NCBI RefSeq assembly: GCF_016916835.1
Contig: NZ_JAFFIX010000003.1
Location: 248,001-312,000, forward strand
Length of the DNA stretch: 64,000 nt
Reading direction: 5' to 3'
Origin: Actinacidiphila bryophytorum
GTDB lineage: Bacteria; Actinomycetota; Actinomycetes; Streptomycetales; Streptomycetaceae
In this document: positions 21,120 through 30,093 of the stretch, piece after piece
Position numbering within the stretch: the stretch's first letter is position 1
Layout: each line of letters opens with the position of its first letter
Program-made: the position numbers and the translations under genes
Notes under the pieces: generated by a model
What the model was told of the DNA's origin: nothing
Seen by the model: the letters and a program-made list of their open reading frames with translations, nothing else
The model's database searches: none

Positions 21120-23474
21120 ATGGCCGCACTCGCACGGTGGTGTCTGCGCCACCGCCTCACCGCCGTGCTCCTGTGGATCGCCGTCCTGGCCGGTCTGACC
21201 GCTGCGGCGGGCGCCGCGGGCTCCGCCTACTCACGGCACTACGAGGCCCCCGGCACCGAGTCCGGCCACGCCGCCGCGCTGCTGCGCGAGTCCTTCCCCG
21301 ACCAGGCGGGCGACAGCGAGACCATCGTCTGGCACACCGGCCACGGCACCGTACGCGCCGCCGCCGTCGAGCAGACCATGGCCAAGGTGCTCGACCAGGC
21401 CAGGCACCTGCCGGGCGTCGCCTCCGTCGACAGCCCCTACACCGAGGCCGGCGCGGCACAGATCAGCGCCGACGGGCACACCGCGTACGCCACCGTCGGA
21501 TACGCCCAGGACGCCGACAGCATCCCCGTCGCCCAGGCCAAGGCCCTGGTGGCCACCGCCAAGGCAGCACAGGGCGGCGACCTGCAGGTCGAGCTGGGCG
21601 GCCAGGCCGTCGGCATGACCGAGAGCGCGGGCGCCCACCTCAGCGAGATCGTCGGGGTGGCCGTGGCCGCGGTCGTCCTGCTGGTCGCCTTCGGGTCCTT
21701 CGCCGCCATGCTGCTGCCCATCGCGACCGCACTGGTCGGCTGCGGGACGGCGTACATGGCGATCGTGCTGCTCGGCCACGCCATGACCGTCGCCGACTTC
21801 GCCCCCATGCTGGGCATGCTGATAGGGCTCGGCGTCGGCATCGACTACGCGCTCTTCATCGTCAGCCGCCACCGCAGAGGCCTCAAACGCGGCCTCAGCG
21901 TGACCGAGGCCGCGCAGGAGGCGGTGGTCACCACCGGCAGAGCCGTGGTCTTCGCCGGCGGCACCGTCTGCGTGGCGCTGCTGGGCATGCTGATCCTGCA
22001 CCTGAGCTTCCTCAACGGGGTCGCGGTCGCCGCAGCCCTCACCGTGCTGCTGACCGTGGCCGCCTCGATCACGCTGCTGCCCGCGCTGCTGGGGCTCATC
22101 GGCCCGCGCGCCCTCAGCCGCCGCGAGCGCAGGGCGCTGGCCGAGCACGGCCCGCAGCCCGAGCCGCCCGCGGGGCTCGCCGCCCGCTGGTCGGCCTTCG
22201 TCGAACGGCACCCGAAGCTGCTGGGCGCACTGGCCGCCGTGGTGATGGTCGTCCTCGCGCTGCCCACCTTCACCCTGCACCTGGGCACCTCCGACCAGGG
22301 CAACGGCCCCGCCAAGGCCACCACCCGGCAGGCCTACGACCTGCTCGCCGAGGGCTTCGGCCCCGGTACGAACGGCCCGCTCACCCTGGTCGCCACCACC
22401 GACGGCGCCCAGTCCCGGCTGGCCCTCGACCACCTGCCCGGAACCCTGCGGGACACCCCGGGCGTCGCCTCGGTCAGCCCGCTGGAGCTGTCCGGCGGCA
22501 CCGGCGTGATCACCGTCGTACCCGACAGCGCCCCGCAGGACCGCGCCACCTCGCAGCTGGTCGACACCCTGCGGCACGAGGTGCTGCCCGCCGCGGAGAA
22601 GGGCGGCGGCCTGCAGGTCTACGTCGGCGGCCCCACCGCGAGCTACGACGACTTCGCCGATGTCGTGGTCGGCAAGCTCCCGCTGTTCGTCGGCAGCGTC
22701 GTCGGCCTCGGCTGCGTCCTGCTGCTGGTCGCCTTCCGCTCGGTCGGCATCCCGCTCAAGGCGGCGGCCATGAACGTCGCCGCCGTCGCCTCCTCCTTCG
22801 GGGTGGTCACCGCGATCTTCCAGTGGGGCTGGGGCAGCGAATGGCTGGGCCTGGGCAGAGCGGGTCCCATCGAGCCCTTCCTGCCGGTGATCATGGTCTC
22901 GGTGCTCTTCGGGCTGTCCATGGACTACCAGGTCTTCCTGGTCAGCCGCATGTACGAGGAGTGGCGCGAGACCCGCGACAACCGGCGGGCGGTGCGGGTG
23001 GGCCTGGCCGAGACCAGCCGGGTGATCACCTCGGCGGCGGTCATCATGATCGCGGTCTTCCTGGCCTTCGTGCTCAGCGGCGACCGGGTCATCGCGATGT
23101 TCGGCATCGGCCTGGCCTCCGCCGTGGCCCTGGACGCCTTCGTGCTGCGGACGCTGCTGGTGCCCGCTCTGATGCACGTCCTGGGCGACGCCAACTGGTG
23201 GCTGCCCGGCTGGCTGGACCGCCGGCTGCCGCGGATCAGCATCGAGGCCCCGGCCGCCGCCCGCCCCGTACCGCTGCCGCAGCTGCCGGTCCCCGCGGCA
23301 CCTGCCGGCCAGGGGCAGGACGTGGGCGCCGACCTGGGCGCGGACCTGGCCGCGGACCTGGATCAGCGGGTCAGCGTCGGGTCGGCCAGCACCCCGATGC
23401 CGCACGAGGACTCGGAGACCGCCTCCCACTCGATGCGCAGCCGCAGCACCCCGGAGACGTCGAAGACCGGGTGA
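21120..23474 (+). CDS. MMPL/RND-family transporter
   Basis: A 784-residue membrane transporter of the MMPL type, proton-driven and often exporting lipids or drugs. The N-terminal helix ALARWCLRHRLTAVLLWIAVLAG is followed by a large external loop, then five or six helices including LIGLGVGIDYALFIVSRHRRGL. A second half repeats the plan, with VLFGLSMDYQVFLVSRMYEEW. The paired GxxxDY motifs are typical. The ATG at 21120 follows AGGAG; a GTG-type extension to 21084 is less likely. The last about 37 codons run antisense to the kinase gene, an odd overlap of 112 bp. Substrate unknown. Confidence 0.85.
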   Translation: MAALARWCLRHRLTAVLLWIAVLAGLTAAAGAAGSAYSRHYEAPGTESGHAAALLRESFPDQAGDSETIVWHTGHGTVRAAAVEQTMAKVLDQARHLPGVASVDSPYTEAGAAQISADGHTAYATVGYAQDADSIPVAQAKALVATAKAAQGGDLQVELGGQAVGMTESAGAHLSEIVGVAVAAVVLLVAFGSFAAMLLPIATALVGCGTAYMAIVLLGHAMTVADFAPMLGMLIGLGVGIDYALFIVSRHRRGLKRGLSVTEAAQEAVVTTGRAVVFAGGTVCVALLGMLILHLSFLNGVAVAAALTVLLTVAASITLLPALLGLIGPRALSRRERRALAEHGPQPEPPAGLAARWSAFVERHPKLLGALAAVVMVVLALPTFTLHLGTSDQGNGPAKATTRQAYDLLAEGFGPGTNGPLTLVATTDGAQSRLALDHLPGTLRDTPGVASVSPLELSGGTGVITVVPDSAPQDRATSQLVDTLRHEVLPAAEKGGGLQVYVGGPTASYDDFADVVVGKLPLFVGSVVGLGCVLLLVAFRSVGIPLKAAAMNVAAVASSFGVVTAIFQWGWGSEWLGLGRAGPIEPFLPVIMVSVLFGLSMDYQVFLVSRMYEEWRETRDNRRAVRVGLAETSRVITSAAVIMIAVFLAFVLSGDRVIAMFGIGLASAVALDAFVLRTLLVPALMHVLGDANWWLPGWLDRRLPRISIEAPAAARPVPLPQLPVPAAPAGQGQDVGADLGADLAADLDQRVSVGSASTPMPHEDSETASHSMRSRSTPETSKTG

Positions 23475-25021
23475 AAGGGCGGGCCGACGGTGGCCTGGTC
23501 GTGGAAGATCCGCTTGCCGTCGGCCAGCACCGTGAAGGTCATGCCGGCGTTCGGGCTGTTGTCGTCGAGGCCGATCACCACGTCGAGCTTCGCGTACTGC
23601 TTGCCGAGGTTGTACTCGACCGAGCCGCCGTAGCAGTCCGTGGTGTGCAGCACGTCCTTGTGCTGTACCCCGTCGACGGCCGCGGTGCCGCGCTCCAGCG
23701 GGAAGAGGCTCTGGTCGGTCGGCGTGAGGTCGGTCAGCGACGTGCCGCCGTCGGCCGGGTCCGCACCGCCCGTGCCCGAGCTGGTCGGGCCGTGCGAGGT
23801 CCCGGTGCCCGGCGGGTTCTGCGCCGCGGAGCCGTCGCCCGTGCCCCCGCCGGACAGCGCCACGCCCGCGAGGGCGCCCCCGCCGACCAGGACCACGGCC
23901 ACCGCGACCGCCAGCACCACCCGTGCGGTACGCCCCATGCGCCGCCTGTCACCCGGCGGCGGCCCTCCGGCGGGCACCGGCGTACGGAACACCGGCTGCG
24001 GGGCGCGCGGGGGCGGCGGGGGTACGGGGGCCTTGGGCAGGGCCTTAGAGGGGGCCTTAGAGGGGGCCTCGGGGACGGCCGGAGGTGCGGCCTGCGGTAC
24101 GTACGCCGGTGCGGGCGGCTGCTGCGGGCGGGTCGCCGACACCACGTACGAGCGCAGCTCGCGCACCCAGCCGGTCAGCGAGGCGGGCCGCGCCTGCGGG
24201 TCAGCCGCGAAGATCGCCGCCACCCGCGCCGCCCGGTCCGTGTCCAGACCCGACAGGGCGGGCAGCGCCAGCAGCGCCGCCCGCAGCGTCTCCGGCACCG
24301 GGGCCGGCGCCAGGCCGCTGAGCAGGAAGTACGCGATGGCCCCGAAGGCGTAGCGGTCGCCGGCCGGGCTCCTGGTGCCCTCGAAGACCTCCGGCGCCGC
24401 GAAACCCGGGGTGAACCACACCTCGGCCGTCCGGTGGTCGGCGGCCAGCTTGCTCAGCCCGAAGTCCACCAGCGTCGCCTGGCCGTGCCCGTCGACCATC
24501 ACATTGCCGGGCGACAGGTCGCCGTGCACCACCCGGCGGCCCGACGGGGTCGCCGCGCCGCTGTGCAGCCAGTCCAGCACCTCCGCCAGCTGCTCCAGGC
24601 AGCGCACCGCCTCGCGGCGCTCCTGGGCCGACTCCAGGGTGCGCTCGGCACGCCAGTCGCGCAGGTCCAGGCCCTGCACATGGTTCATCACCAGATACAG
24701 CGCCCGGCCGCCGCCGGCGGGCAGCTGCCCGCCCGGGTGCGCGGACGGCCCCTCGAAGTGCTCCCTGATCCCGACGACGCCCGGCCGGTGCACGAACCGC
24801 AGCAGCTCGGCCTGCTCGCGCCACTTCGTGCTGACCCGCGCGAAGAGGTCGGGCGCCAGGGTCTGCTGGGCGTCCAGCATCTTGACCACCACCGGCTCCG
24901 CGGCGCCGCCCAGCTCCAGTTCCGCCAGATACAGCACGGCCTCGCCGCCGCGCCCGATCGACCGCAGCAGGCGGTACCGGTCGGGCATGTCGTCCGGCCC
25001 GATGAACAGCCCGCTCTCCAC
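23363..25021 (-). CDS. Transmembrane serine/threonine protein kinase with NPCBM-like ectodomain
   Basis: Receptor-like kinase of 552 residues. The kinase domain has the glycine loop IGRGGEAVLYLAELE, an ATP lysine in VVVKMLDA, HGDLSPGNVMVD near residue 166 (HGD, not HRD, so a non-RD kinase), LVDFGLSKL and the GFAAPEVFEG activation end. A Pro/Ala/Lys-rich linker with short repeats (APSKAPSKALPKAP) follows, then one transmembrane helix (VVLAVAVAVVLVGGGALAG, about residue 370). Outside there is an NPCBM-like module of about 110 residues (DQSLFPLERG to the end). GTG at 25021 follows GGAGGGG; the upstream open frame is not protein-like. Confidence 0.85.
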   Translation of the reverse strand: MESGLFIGPDDMPDRYRLLRSIGRGGEAVLYLAELELGGAAEPVVVKMLDAQQTLAPDLFARVSTKWREQAELLRFVHRPGVVGIREHFEGPSAHPGGQLPAGGGRALYLVMNHVQGLDLRDWRAERTLESAQERREAVRCLEQLAEVLDWLHSGAATPSGRRVVHGDLSPGNVMVDGHGQATLVDFGLSKLAADHRTAEVWFTPGFAAPEVFEGTRSPAGDRYAFGAIAYFLLSGLAPAPVPETLRAALLALPALSGLDTDRAARVAAIFAADPQARPASLTGWVRELRSYVVSATRPQQPPAPAYVPQAAPPAVPEAPSKAPSKALPKAPVPPPPPRAPQPVFRTPVPAGGPPPGDRRRMGRTARVVLAVAVAVVLVGGGALAGVALSGGGTGDGSAAQNPPGTGTSHGPTSSGTGGADPADGGTSLTDLTPTDQSLFPLERGTAAVDGVQHKDVLHTTDCYGGSVEYNLGKQYAKLDVVIGLDDNSPNAGMTFTVLADGKRIFHDQATVGPPFHPVFDVSGVLRLRIEWEAVSESSCGIGVLADPTLTR

Positions 25022-25247
25022 GAGTTCCCCTCCAGCGGGGTCGCCAAATCCGTTGCGTCCGGCCCCCGTTGATTCTGCCACCCGGCAAGCGGCACGGCCC
25101 GGGAGAGCGACTAAGGCACCCGCCGGTCCGCCTAAGCACCCCGCGGCGCCAAGTTCGGGAAGGTGCCCGATGTGGCGGGGGCACCTGGGAGACGAAGCTA
25201 AGGGCATCGGGAAAACCGACCCGGGGAAACCCACAGAGGAGAACACC

Positions 25248-25463
25248 ATGTTCGGCTACGAGATCCAGCAGGCCCGCAGGGACGAGCTCCAGCGCAGCGC
25301 CGACGAATGGCGCCTGGCCCAGCAGGCCAAGGCGGCACGCGCCGAGCGCCGCGCGGCGGCCCGCCGCTCCCCGGCCAGGTCGGCCGTACGCACCGACCAG
25401 GAGGCCGCGGAAAGTCCCGCCCGCGCCAGGCGCCGCGTCCTGCACCCGCACAGCGCGGCATGA
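25248..25463 (+). CDS. Small basic protein upstream of the LAL regulator
   Basis: A 71-residue Ala/Arg-rich protein starting MFGYEIQQARRDELQRSADEW. It is helical and strongly charged, with no membrane segment and no recognised domain. AGAGGAGAAC before the ATG is a good ribosome site. Its TGA overlaps an in-frame ATG of the next gene (ATGA at 25460). Function is not known. The start is divergent from the kinase gene, with 226 bp between them. Confidence 0.6.
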   Translation: MFGYEIQQARRDELQRSADEWRLAQQAKAARAERRAAARRSPARSAVRTDQEAAESPARARRRVLHPHSAA

Positions 25464-25555
25464 CCGCCGAAGCGGTGGCGGCCCCGCCCAGGGCCGCCGC
25501 ACCGCAGGGAGCAGGGCGCAAAGTAACCGGTGTCGCATCCGGGGCCGGGCGTGAA

Positions 25556-28500
25556 ATGCTCGGAAGCGTGCAGACCCAGTCGCTCAGCCCCGTCTTCATC
25601 GGCCGAGACGCCGAGCTGGCACGGCTTGCCTCGGTGCTGGCCGACGCGGACGCGGGCGAGTCGCAGGCCGTGCTGATCGGCGGCGAGGCCGGGGTCGGCA
25701 AGACGCGGCTGACGGAGGAGTTCCTTGCCATGGCGCGCACGGGGGGCGCTGTGACAGCCGTCGGCGGCTGCGTGGAGATCGGTGCGGACGGGCTTCCGTT
25801 CGCACCGGTCTCCGCTGCTCTGCGCGACCTGTACCGCACACTCGGCCCCGAGCTGACCGAGGCGGCGGCGGGCCAGCAGGGCGAGCTGGCCCGGCTGCTC
25901 CCCGAACTGGCCGGCACCGACGGCGCCCGCAGGGAGCTGGGCGACGAGGACGGCCGGGTCAGGCTGTTCGAGCTGACCGCCCGGCTGCTGGAAAGGCTCG
26001 GCACCGACCGCACCCTCGTGGTCGTCGTGGAGGACCTGCACTGGGCCGACCGCTCCACCCGCGAGCTGCTGGCGTACCTCTTCCGCTCGCTCCAGCGCTG
26101 CCGCGTGCTGATCGCGGCGACCTACCGCGCCGACGACATCCACCGCAGGCACCCGCTGCGGCCCTTCCTGGCAGAGGCCGACCGGCTGCGCCGCGTCGAG
26201 CGCCTGGAGCTGGCGCGCTTCACCCGCGCCGAGGTCCGCAGCCAGCTGACGTCGATCATGGCCGACGAGCCGGACGACACCGTCGTCGACAAGGTCTTCG
26301 CGCGATCCGACGGCAACCCCTTCTTCGTCGAGGAACTGGCCTGCAGCCTCCGCCGCGGCTGCGCCACCGGGATCAGCGACTCGCTGCGCGACCTGCTGCT
26401 GGTGCGCGTCGAGGCGCTCTCGGAGGACGCCCAGCGGGTGGCCAAGTTCGTCGCCGAGGGGGGCAGCACCGTCGAGTACCGCCTGCTCGCGGCGATCACC
26501 GGGCTGTCGGAGGACGACCTGCTGGACGCGCTGCGGGTCGCCGTGGGCGCCAACATCCTGCTGCCCACCGACAGCGGTGAGGGCTACCGCTTCCGGCACT
26601 CCCTGGTCCGCGAGGCGGTCGGCGACGACCTGCTGCCCGGTGAGCGCAGCCGCATCAACCGGCGCTACGCGGAGGCCGTCGAGGCCGATCCGGCGCTGGT
26701 CCCCGCAGACGAGCGGGCCGCAAGACTCGCCAGCTACTGGTACGCCGCGCACGACCCCGCCAGGGCGCTGCCCGCGGTGCTCAGCGCCGCCGTCGAAGCC
26801 AGGCACCGCCACGCCTACGCCGAGCAGTACCGGCTGCTGGAGCGGGCGCTGGAACTGTGGGACGACGCCCCCGAGGACATCCGCGCCGGGCTGCGCCCCG
26901 CCGACTACACCGAGGCGTATCCGCCCTGCGACTGCCCGCCCGGCACCCCGCTGGGCTTCGTCGACCTGCTGGCCGAGCTGACCGTCGCCGCCCGTCTCAG
27001 CGGTGAACGCGAACGCGCCTACGCCATGGCCAAGCGGGCGCTGCGGCTGATGGAGCGCAGCGGCAGCCCCGACCCGCTGCGGGCCGCCTGGTTCTGGGCG
27101 CAGCGCTCCAAGGTCATGGAGGTCCTGGGCCGCGGCGACGGCTGGGAGGAGCTGGCCCGCGCCCGCGAGCTGGTACGCGGCCTGCCGCCGTCCGCCACCC
27201 ACGCCGAGGTCCTGGCGATGATCGCCGGGTGGATCATGGTCCACAAGTCGGGCGCCGAAGGCATCGCCATCGCCGGGCAGGCCGTCGAACTGGCCAGGAC
27301 CGCCGACGCCCACGACATCGAACTGCACGCCCGCGTCACCCTCGGCCTGCTCCAGGCCGACAGCGGCGACGTCGACGGCGGCATCGCCGGAGTCGAGGAA
27401 GTACGCCGCCAGGTCAGCGACCAGCGCGCGCCGCTGATCATCTCCCGCACCTACGGCAACCTCTCCTCGGTCCTGGAAGGCGCCGGCCGCTCCACGGAAG
27501 CGGTACGCGTCAGCACCGAGGGCCTGGCGCTCATCGGCGACCAGGTCGTCAACTCCACCAGGGCGTGGCTGCTCGGCAACGAAGGCGAGTCGCTGTTCAT
27601 GCTCGCCCGCTACGAGGAATCCGCGGTCCGGCTCGCCGCCGCACGGCGGGCCGTCGAAGGCCCGCTGCTGTGCGCCGGCGTCGAGATGTTCCAGGGCTTC
27701 CTCGCCCTCGCCCGCGGCGACATCGACGCGGCCGCCGCGTACCACGCCTCCGCGGCCGAAGGCTTCCGCTACGACACCCAGCCGCAGCACCAGATCCCGC
27801 TGCGCGGCCTCGGCATCCGGCTCGCCGTCGCCCAGGGCCGCTACGACGAGGCCAGGCGCGGCCTGCTCGCCGCCATCGACGCCGGATTCCCCGCCGGCAC
27901 CGCCCGCTACTCCTGGCCGATCGTCGCCGACGGCGCCGCGGCAGAGGCCGACGGGCCGTGGCTGGCCACCGGCGACCCCGCCCGCGGCCAGGTCATCGAC
28001 CGGATCAGGACCGCCGCCCGCGAACTCGCCCGCCCCACCCCCCTCTACGAGGCCTACGCCCTCCTGGTCGACGCGCACCTCGCCCGCGCCGAAGGCCGGC
28101 ACGAACCCGAACTGTGGGCTGCCGCCGAGGCCGCCTTCGCCAAGGAGGAGCGGCCCGCGGAGCTGGCCGCCGTCCGCTACCGGCACGCCGAGGCGCTGCT
28201 CGCCCGCGGCCCCGACGCCCGGGAGCGGGCGGGCTGCCTGCTCGCCCAGGCGCACGGCGTCGCCGCCGCGGCCGGGGCCGAGCCGCTCGCCGCGGACATC
28301 GCCGCGCTCGCGCAGCGCGTGCGGCTCCCGCTCGACCCGGACCGGCCCGCCGATCCCGTCGACCCGGCCGACTCCCTCGGCCTCACGGCCCGCGAACGCG
28401 ACGTGCTCCGCCTCGTCGCCGACGGGCGGACCAACCGGCAGATCGCCGAGGAGCTTTTCATCTCGCCCAAGACGGCGAGCGTCCACGTCTCGAACATCCT

Positions 28501-28582
28501 CTCCAAGCTCACCGTCTCGACCCGCGGCGAAGCCGCGGCTCTCGCCCACCGCCTCCACCTCTTCGCCGGCGCGAGCCGATAG
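25556..28582 (+). CDS. Large LuxR-type transcriptional regulator with AAA ATPase (LAL family)
   Basis: About 1,008 residues. The N-terminus SPVFIGRDAELARLASVL opens an AAA_16 ATPase with Walker A GGEAGVGKTRL and Walker B LVVVVEDLHWAD. A long helical, TPR-like middle follows. The C-terminal LuxR HTH is LGLTARERDVLRLVADG, then TNRQIAEELFISPKTASVHV. This is the LAL architecture that binds DNA and senses ATP or inducers. The start is uncertain: ATG 25556, GTG 25568 and the coupled ATG 25460 are all in frame, and 25556 is a compromise just before the conserved part. The regulated genes cannot be told. Confidence 0.88.
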   Translation: MLGSVQTQSLSPVFIGRDAELARLASVLADADAGESQAVLIGGEAGVGKTRLTEEFLAMARTGGAVTAVGGCVEIGADGLPFAPVSAALRDLYRTLGPELTEAAAGQQGELARLLPELAGTDGARRELGDEDGRVRLFELTARLLERLGTDRTLVVVVEDLHWADRSTRELLAYLFRSLQRCRVLIAATYRADDIHRRHPLRPFLAEADRLRRVERLELARFTRAEVRSQLTSIMADEPDDTVVDKVFARSDGNPFFVEELACSLRRGCATGISDSLRDLLLVRVEALSEDAQRVAKFVAEGGSTVEYRLLAAITGLSEDDLLDALRVAVGANILLPTDSGEGYRFRHSLVREAVGDDLLPGERSRINRRYAEAVEADPALVPADERAARLASYWYAAHDPARALPAVLSAAVEARHRHAYAEQYRLLERALELWDDAPEDIRAGLRPADYTEAYPPCDCPPGTPLGFVDLLAELTVAARLSGERERAYAMAKRALRLMERSGSPDPLRAAWFWAQRSKVMEVLGRGDGWEELARARELVRGLPPSATHAEVLAMIAGWIMVHKSGAEGIAIAGQAVELARTADAHDIELHARVTLGLLQADSGDVDGGIAGVEEVRRQVSDQRAPLIISRTYGNLSSVLEGAGRSTEAVRVSTEGLALIGDQVVNSTRAWLLGNEGESLFMLARYEESAVRLAAARRAVEGPLLCAGVEMFQGFLALARGDIDAAAAYHASAAEGFRYDTQPQHQIPLRGLGIRLAVAQGRYDEARRGLLAAIDAGFPAGTARYSWPIVADGAAAEADGPWLATGDPARGQVIDRIRTAARELARPTPLYEAYALLVDAHLARAEGRHEPELWAAAEAAFAKEERPAELAAVRYRHAEALLARGPDARERAGCLLAQAHGVAAAAGAEPLAADIAALAQRVRLPLDPDRPADPVDPADSLGLTARERDVLRLVADGRTNRQIAEELFISPKTASVHVSNILSKLTVSTRGEAAALAHRLHLFAGASR

Positions 28583-28655
28583 CCTCCCCGGCGGGGGCTG
28601 CGCACGTGATTGGCCCTTGCGGCGCACTTGCACGTTGCGGTGCGTTGTGGCTTGT

Positions 28656-28787
28656 CGCGCAGTTCCCCGCGCCCCTGAGGGGTGCCCTCTCGGGCGGAGG
28701 GTGAGCGTTTTTCAGGGGCGCGGGGAACTGCGCGCTCAGCCCCCACCCGGGGGGAAGATGCGGCGCCACGGCAAGTGGCAATCACCT
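28656..28787. repeat. Inverted pair of the dispersed GC-rich repeat
   Basis: The inverted core lies at 28656-28677 and the direct core at 28713-28734, separated by 35 bp that include GGGTGAGCGTTTTT before the direct copy. Together they could fold into a 22-bp stem. A GGCAAGTGGCAATCACC tail follows at about 28770. The element lies between convergent genes (LAL regulator and sugar dehydrogenase) and could end both transcripts. Confidence 0.75.
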
Positions 28788-28798
28788 GGGGGGCGGGG

Positions 28799-30040
28799 TC
28801 AACTCACGGTGAGTTGGAGGATGCGGTCGTCGGACGGGTGGGGCTTGCCCCGGCCGTCCGTGTTGCTGGTCGTCACCAGGATCGTGTGGTCGTCGACCGC
28901 GACAACCGTCCGCAGCCGGCCGTAGGTGCCGGTGAGAAACGCCTGCGGCGCCGCCGTGGCCCTGGGGCCGTTCAGCGGGATGCGCCAGAGGCGCTCGCCC
29001 TTGAGGGCGGCCATCCAGATGGAGCCCGCCGCGTAGGCGATACCGCTGGGGGAGGCCTCGTCGGTGTGCCACTGCGCGACCGGGTCGACATACCCGGCGC
29101 GATGCGCGATGCCTTCCACCACCGGCCAGCCGTAGTTCTTGCCCGGCTCGATGAGATTGAGCTCGTCCCACGTGTCCTGGCCGAACTCGGAGGCCCAGAG
29201 CCTCCCCTGCGCGTCCCACGCGAGCCCTTGGACGTTGCGGTGGCCGGGTGAGTAGACGAGGGACCCGGAGACCGGGTTGTCCTTGGGCACCTGCCCGTCG
29301 GGCGTCATGCGCAGGATCTTGCCGCCGAGCGAGGACATGTCCTGCGCGAGCCCGCGCTGCCCGGTCTCGCCGGTTCCGGCGTAGAGCATGCCGTCGGGGC
29401 CGAAGGCGATCCGCCCGCCGTTGTGGATGGAACCCGTGGGGATGTCCCGCAGGATCGTGTCCGGCGCCCCGAGCTGGTCGCCGGGGGAGCGGGTGGGGTC
29501 GAAGACCATGCGGGCGATGCGGTTGTCGGACTCGGTGCTGAAGTAGGCGTAGAGCAGGTGGTCGGTGCCGAAGTCGGCGGAGACGGCGAGGCCGAGCAGG
29601 CCGTTCTCGCCGCCCTGGGTGTGGGCCACCCCGGGGACGGTGCCGACGGCGGTGGACGTCTTCTTGGCCGGGTCGACCCGGGTGATCTTCCCGGTGTCGC
29701 GGGAGGCGACGAGCAGTGTGCCGTCGGCGAGCTGCACGACGCCCCAGGGCGAGGCGAGCCCGGTGGCGAGGGTGGCGGTCACCTCGGCGCTGCCCTTGGC
29801 GGGGGCCGGGGTGGCCGACGGGGTCGCGGTGGTGGCGGGTGCGGCGGAGCTGGGGGCCGCGGGGGCGCCGGAGGTGCGCGCGGGGGTGGTGGGCGTGTGC
29901 GCCCCGAGCGGTTTGCCGTCGCTGCACCCGGCCAGCAGTGCCGCGGCCAATGCCGTGGCCGCGGCCGCCGCGACCGCCTTCCCAGAACCCACCGCTGGAC
30001 CTCGCACCGTCGCCACCGTCCTTTGCCTGACCCAGCACAT
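28799..30040 (-). CDS. Lipoprotein PQQ-dependent-type sugar dehydrogenase
   Basis: A 413-residue secreted lipoprotein of the glucose/sorbosone dehydrogenase family. The signal region AVAAAAATALAAALLAGCSDG has a lipobox (LLAGC), followed by a Ala/Pro/Thr linker. The beta-propeller contains LASPWGVVQLADGTLLVASR, GGENGLLGLAVSADF, GSIHNGGRIAFGPDGMLYAG and YSPGHRNVQGLAWD, all typical of the PQQ sugar dehydrogenases. Likely attached to the outer face of the membrane; the cofactor and sugar are inferred from family. Start is uncertain, with GTG at 30043, 30016 and 30007 also possible. Confidence 0.85.
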   Translation of the reverse strand: MCWVRQRTVATVRGPAVGSGKAVAAAAATALAAALLAGCSDGKPLGAHTPTTPARTSGAPAAPSSAAPATTATPSATPAPAKGSAEVTATLATGLASPWGVVQLADGTLLVASRDTGKITRVDPAKKTSTAVGTVPGVAHTQGGENGLLGLAVSADFGTDHLLYAYFSTESDNRIARMVFDPTRSPGDQLGAPDTILRDIPTGSIHNGGRIAFGPDGMLYAGTGETGQRGLAQDMSSLGGKILRMTPDGQVPKDNPVSGSLVYSPGHRNVQGLAWDAQGRLWASEFGQDTWDELNLIEPGKNYGWPVVEGIAHRAGYVDPVAQWHTDEASPSGIAYAAGSIWMAALKGERLWRIPLNGPRATAAPQAFLTGTYGRLRTVVAVDDHTILVTTSNTDGRGKPHPSDDRILQLTVS

Positions 30041-30093
30041 CACACCCTCGCCGCCTCCCGCAGCCGGAGCCGCGGCTTGTCCCGGCGGACGGG

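Noticed and set aside
21137..25072. 1,311-residue plus-strand frame across transporter and kinase
   Set aside because: Arg/Pro/Gly-rich shadow; both real genes have family motifs in other frames.
25256..28633. 1,125-residue minus-strand frame opposite the LAL regulator
   Set aside because: Shadow frame; the plus strand has intact Walker motifs and a LuxR helix-turn-helix.
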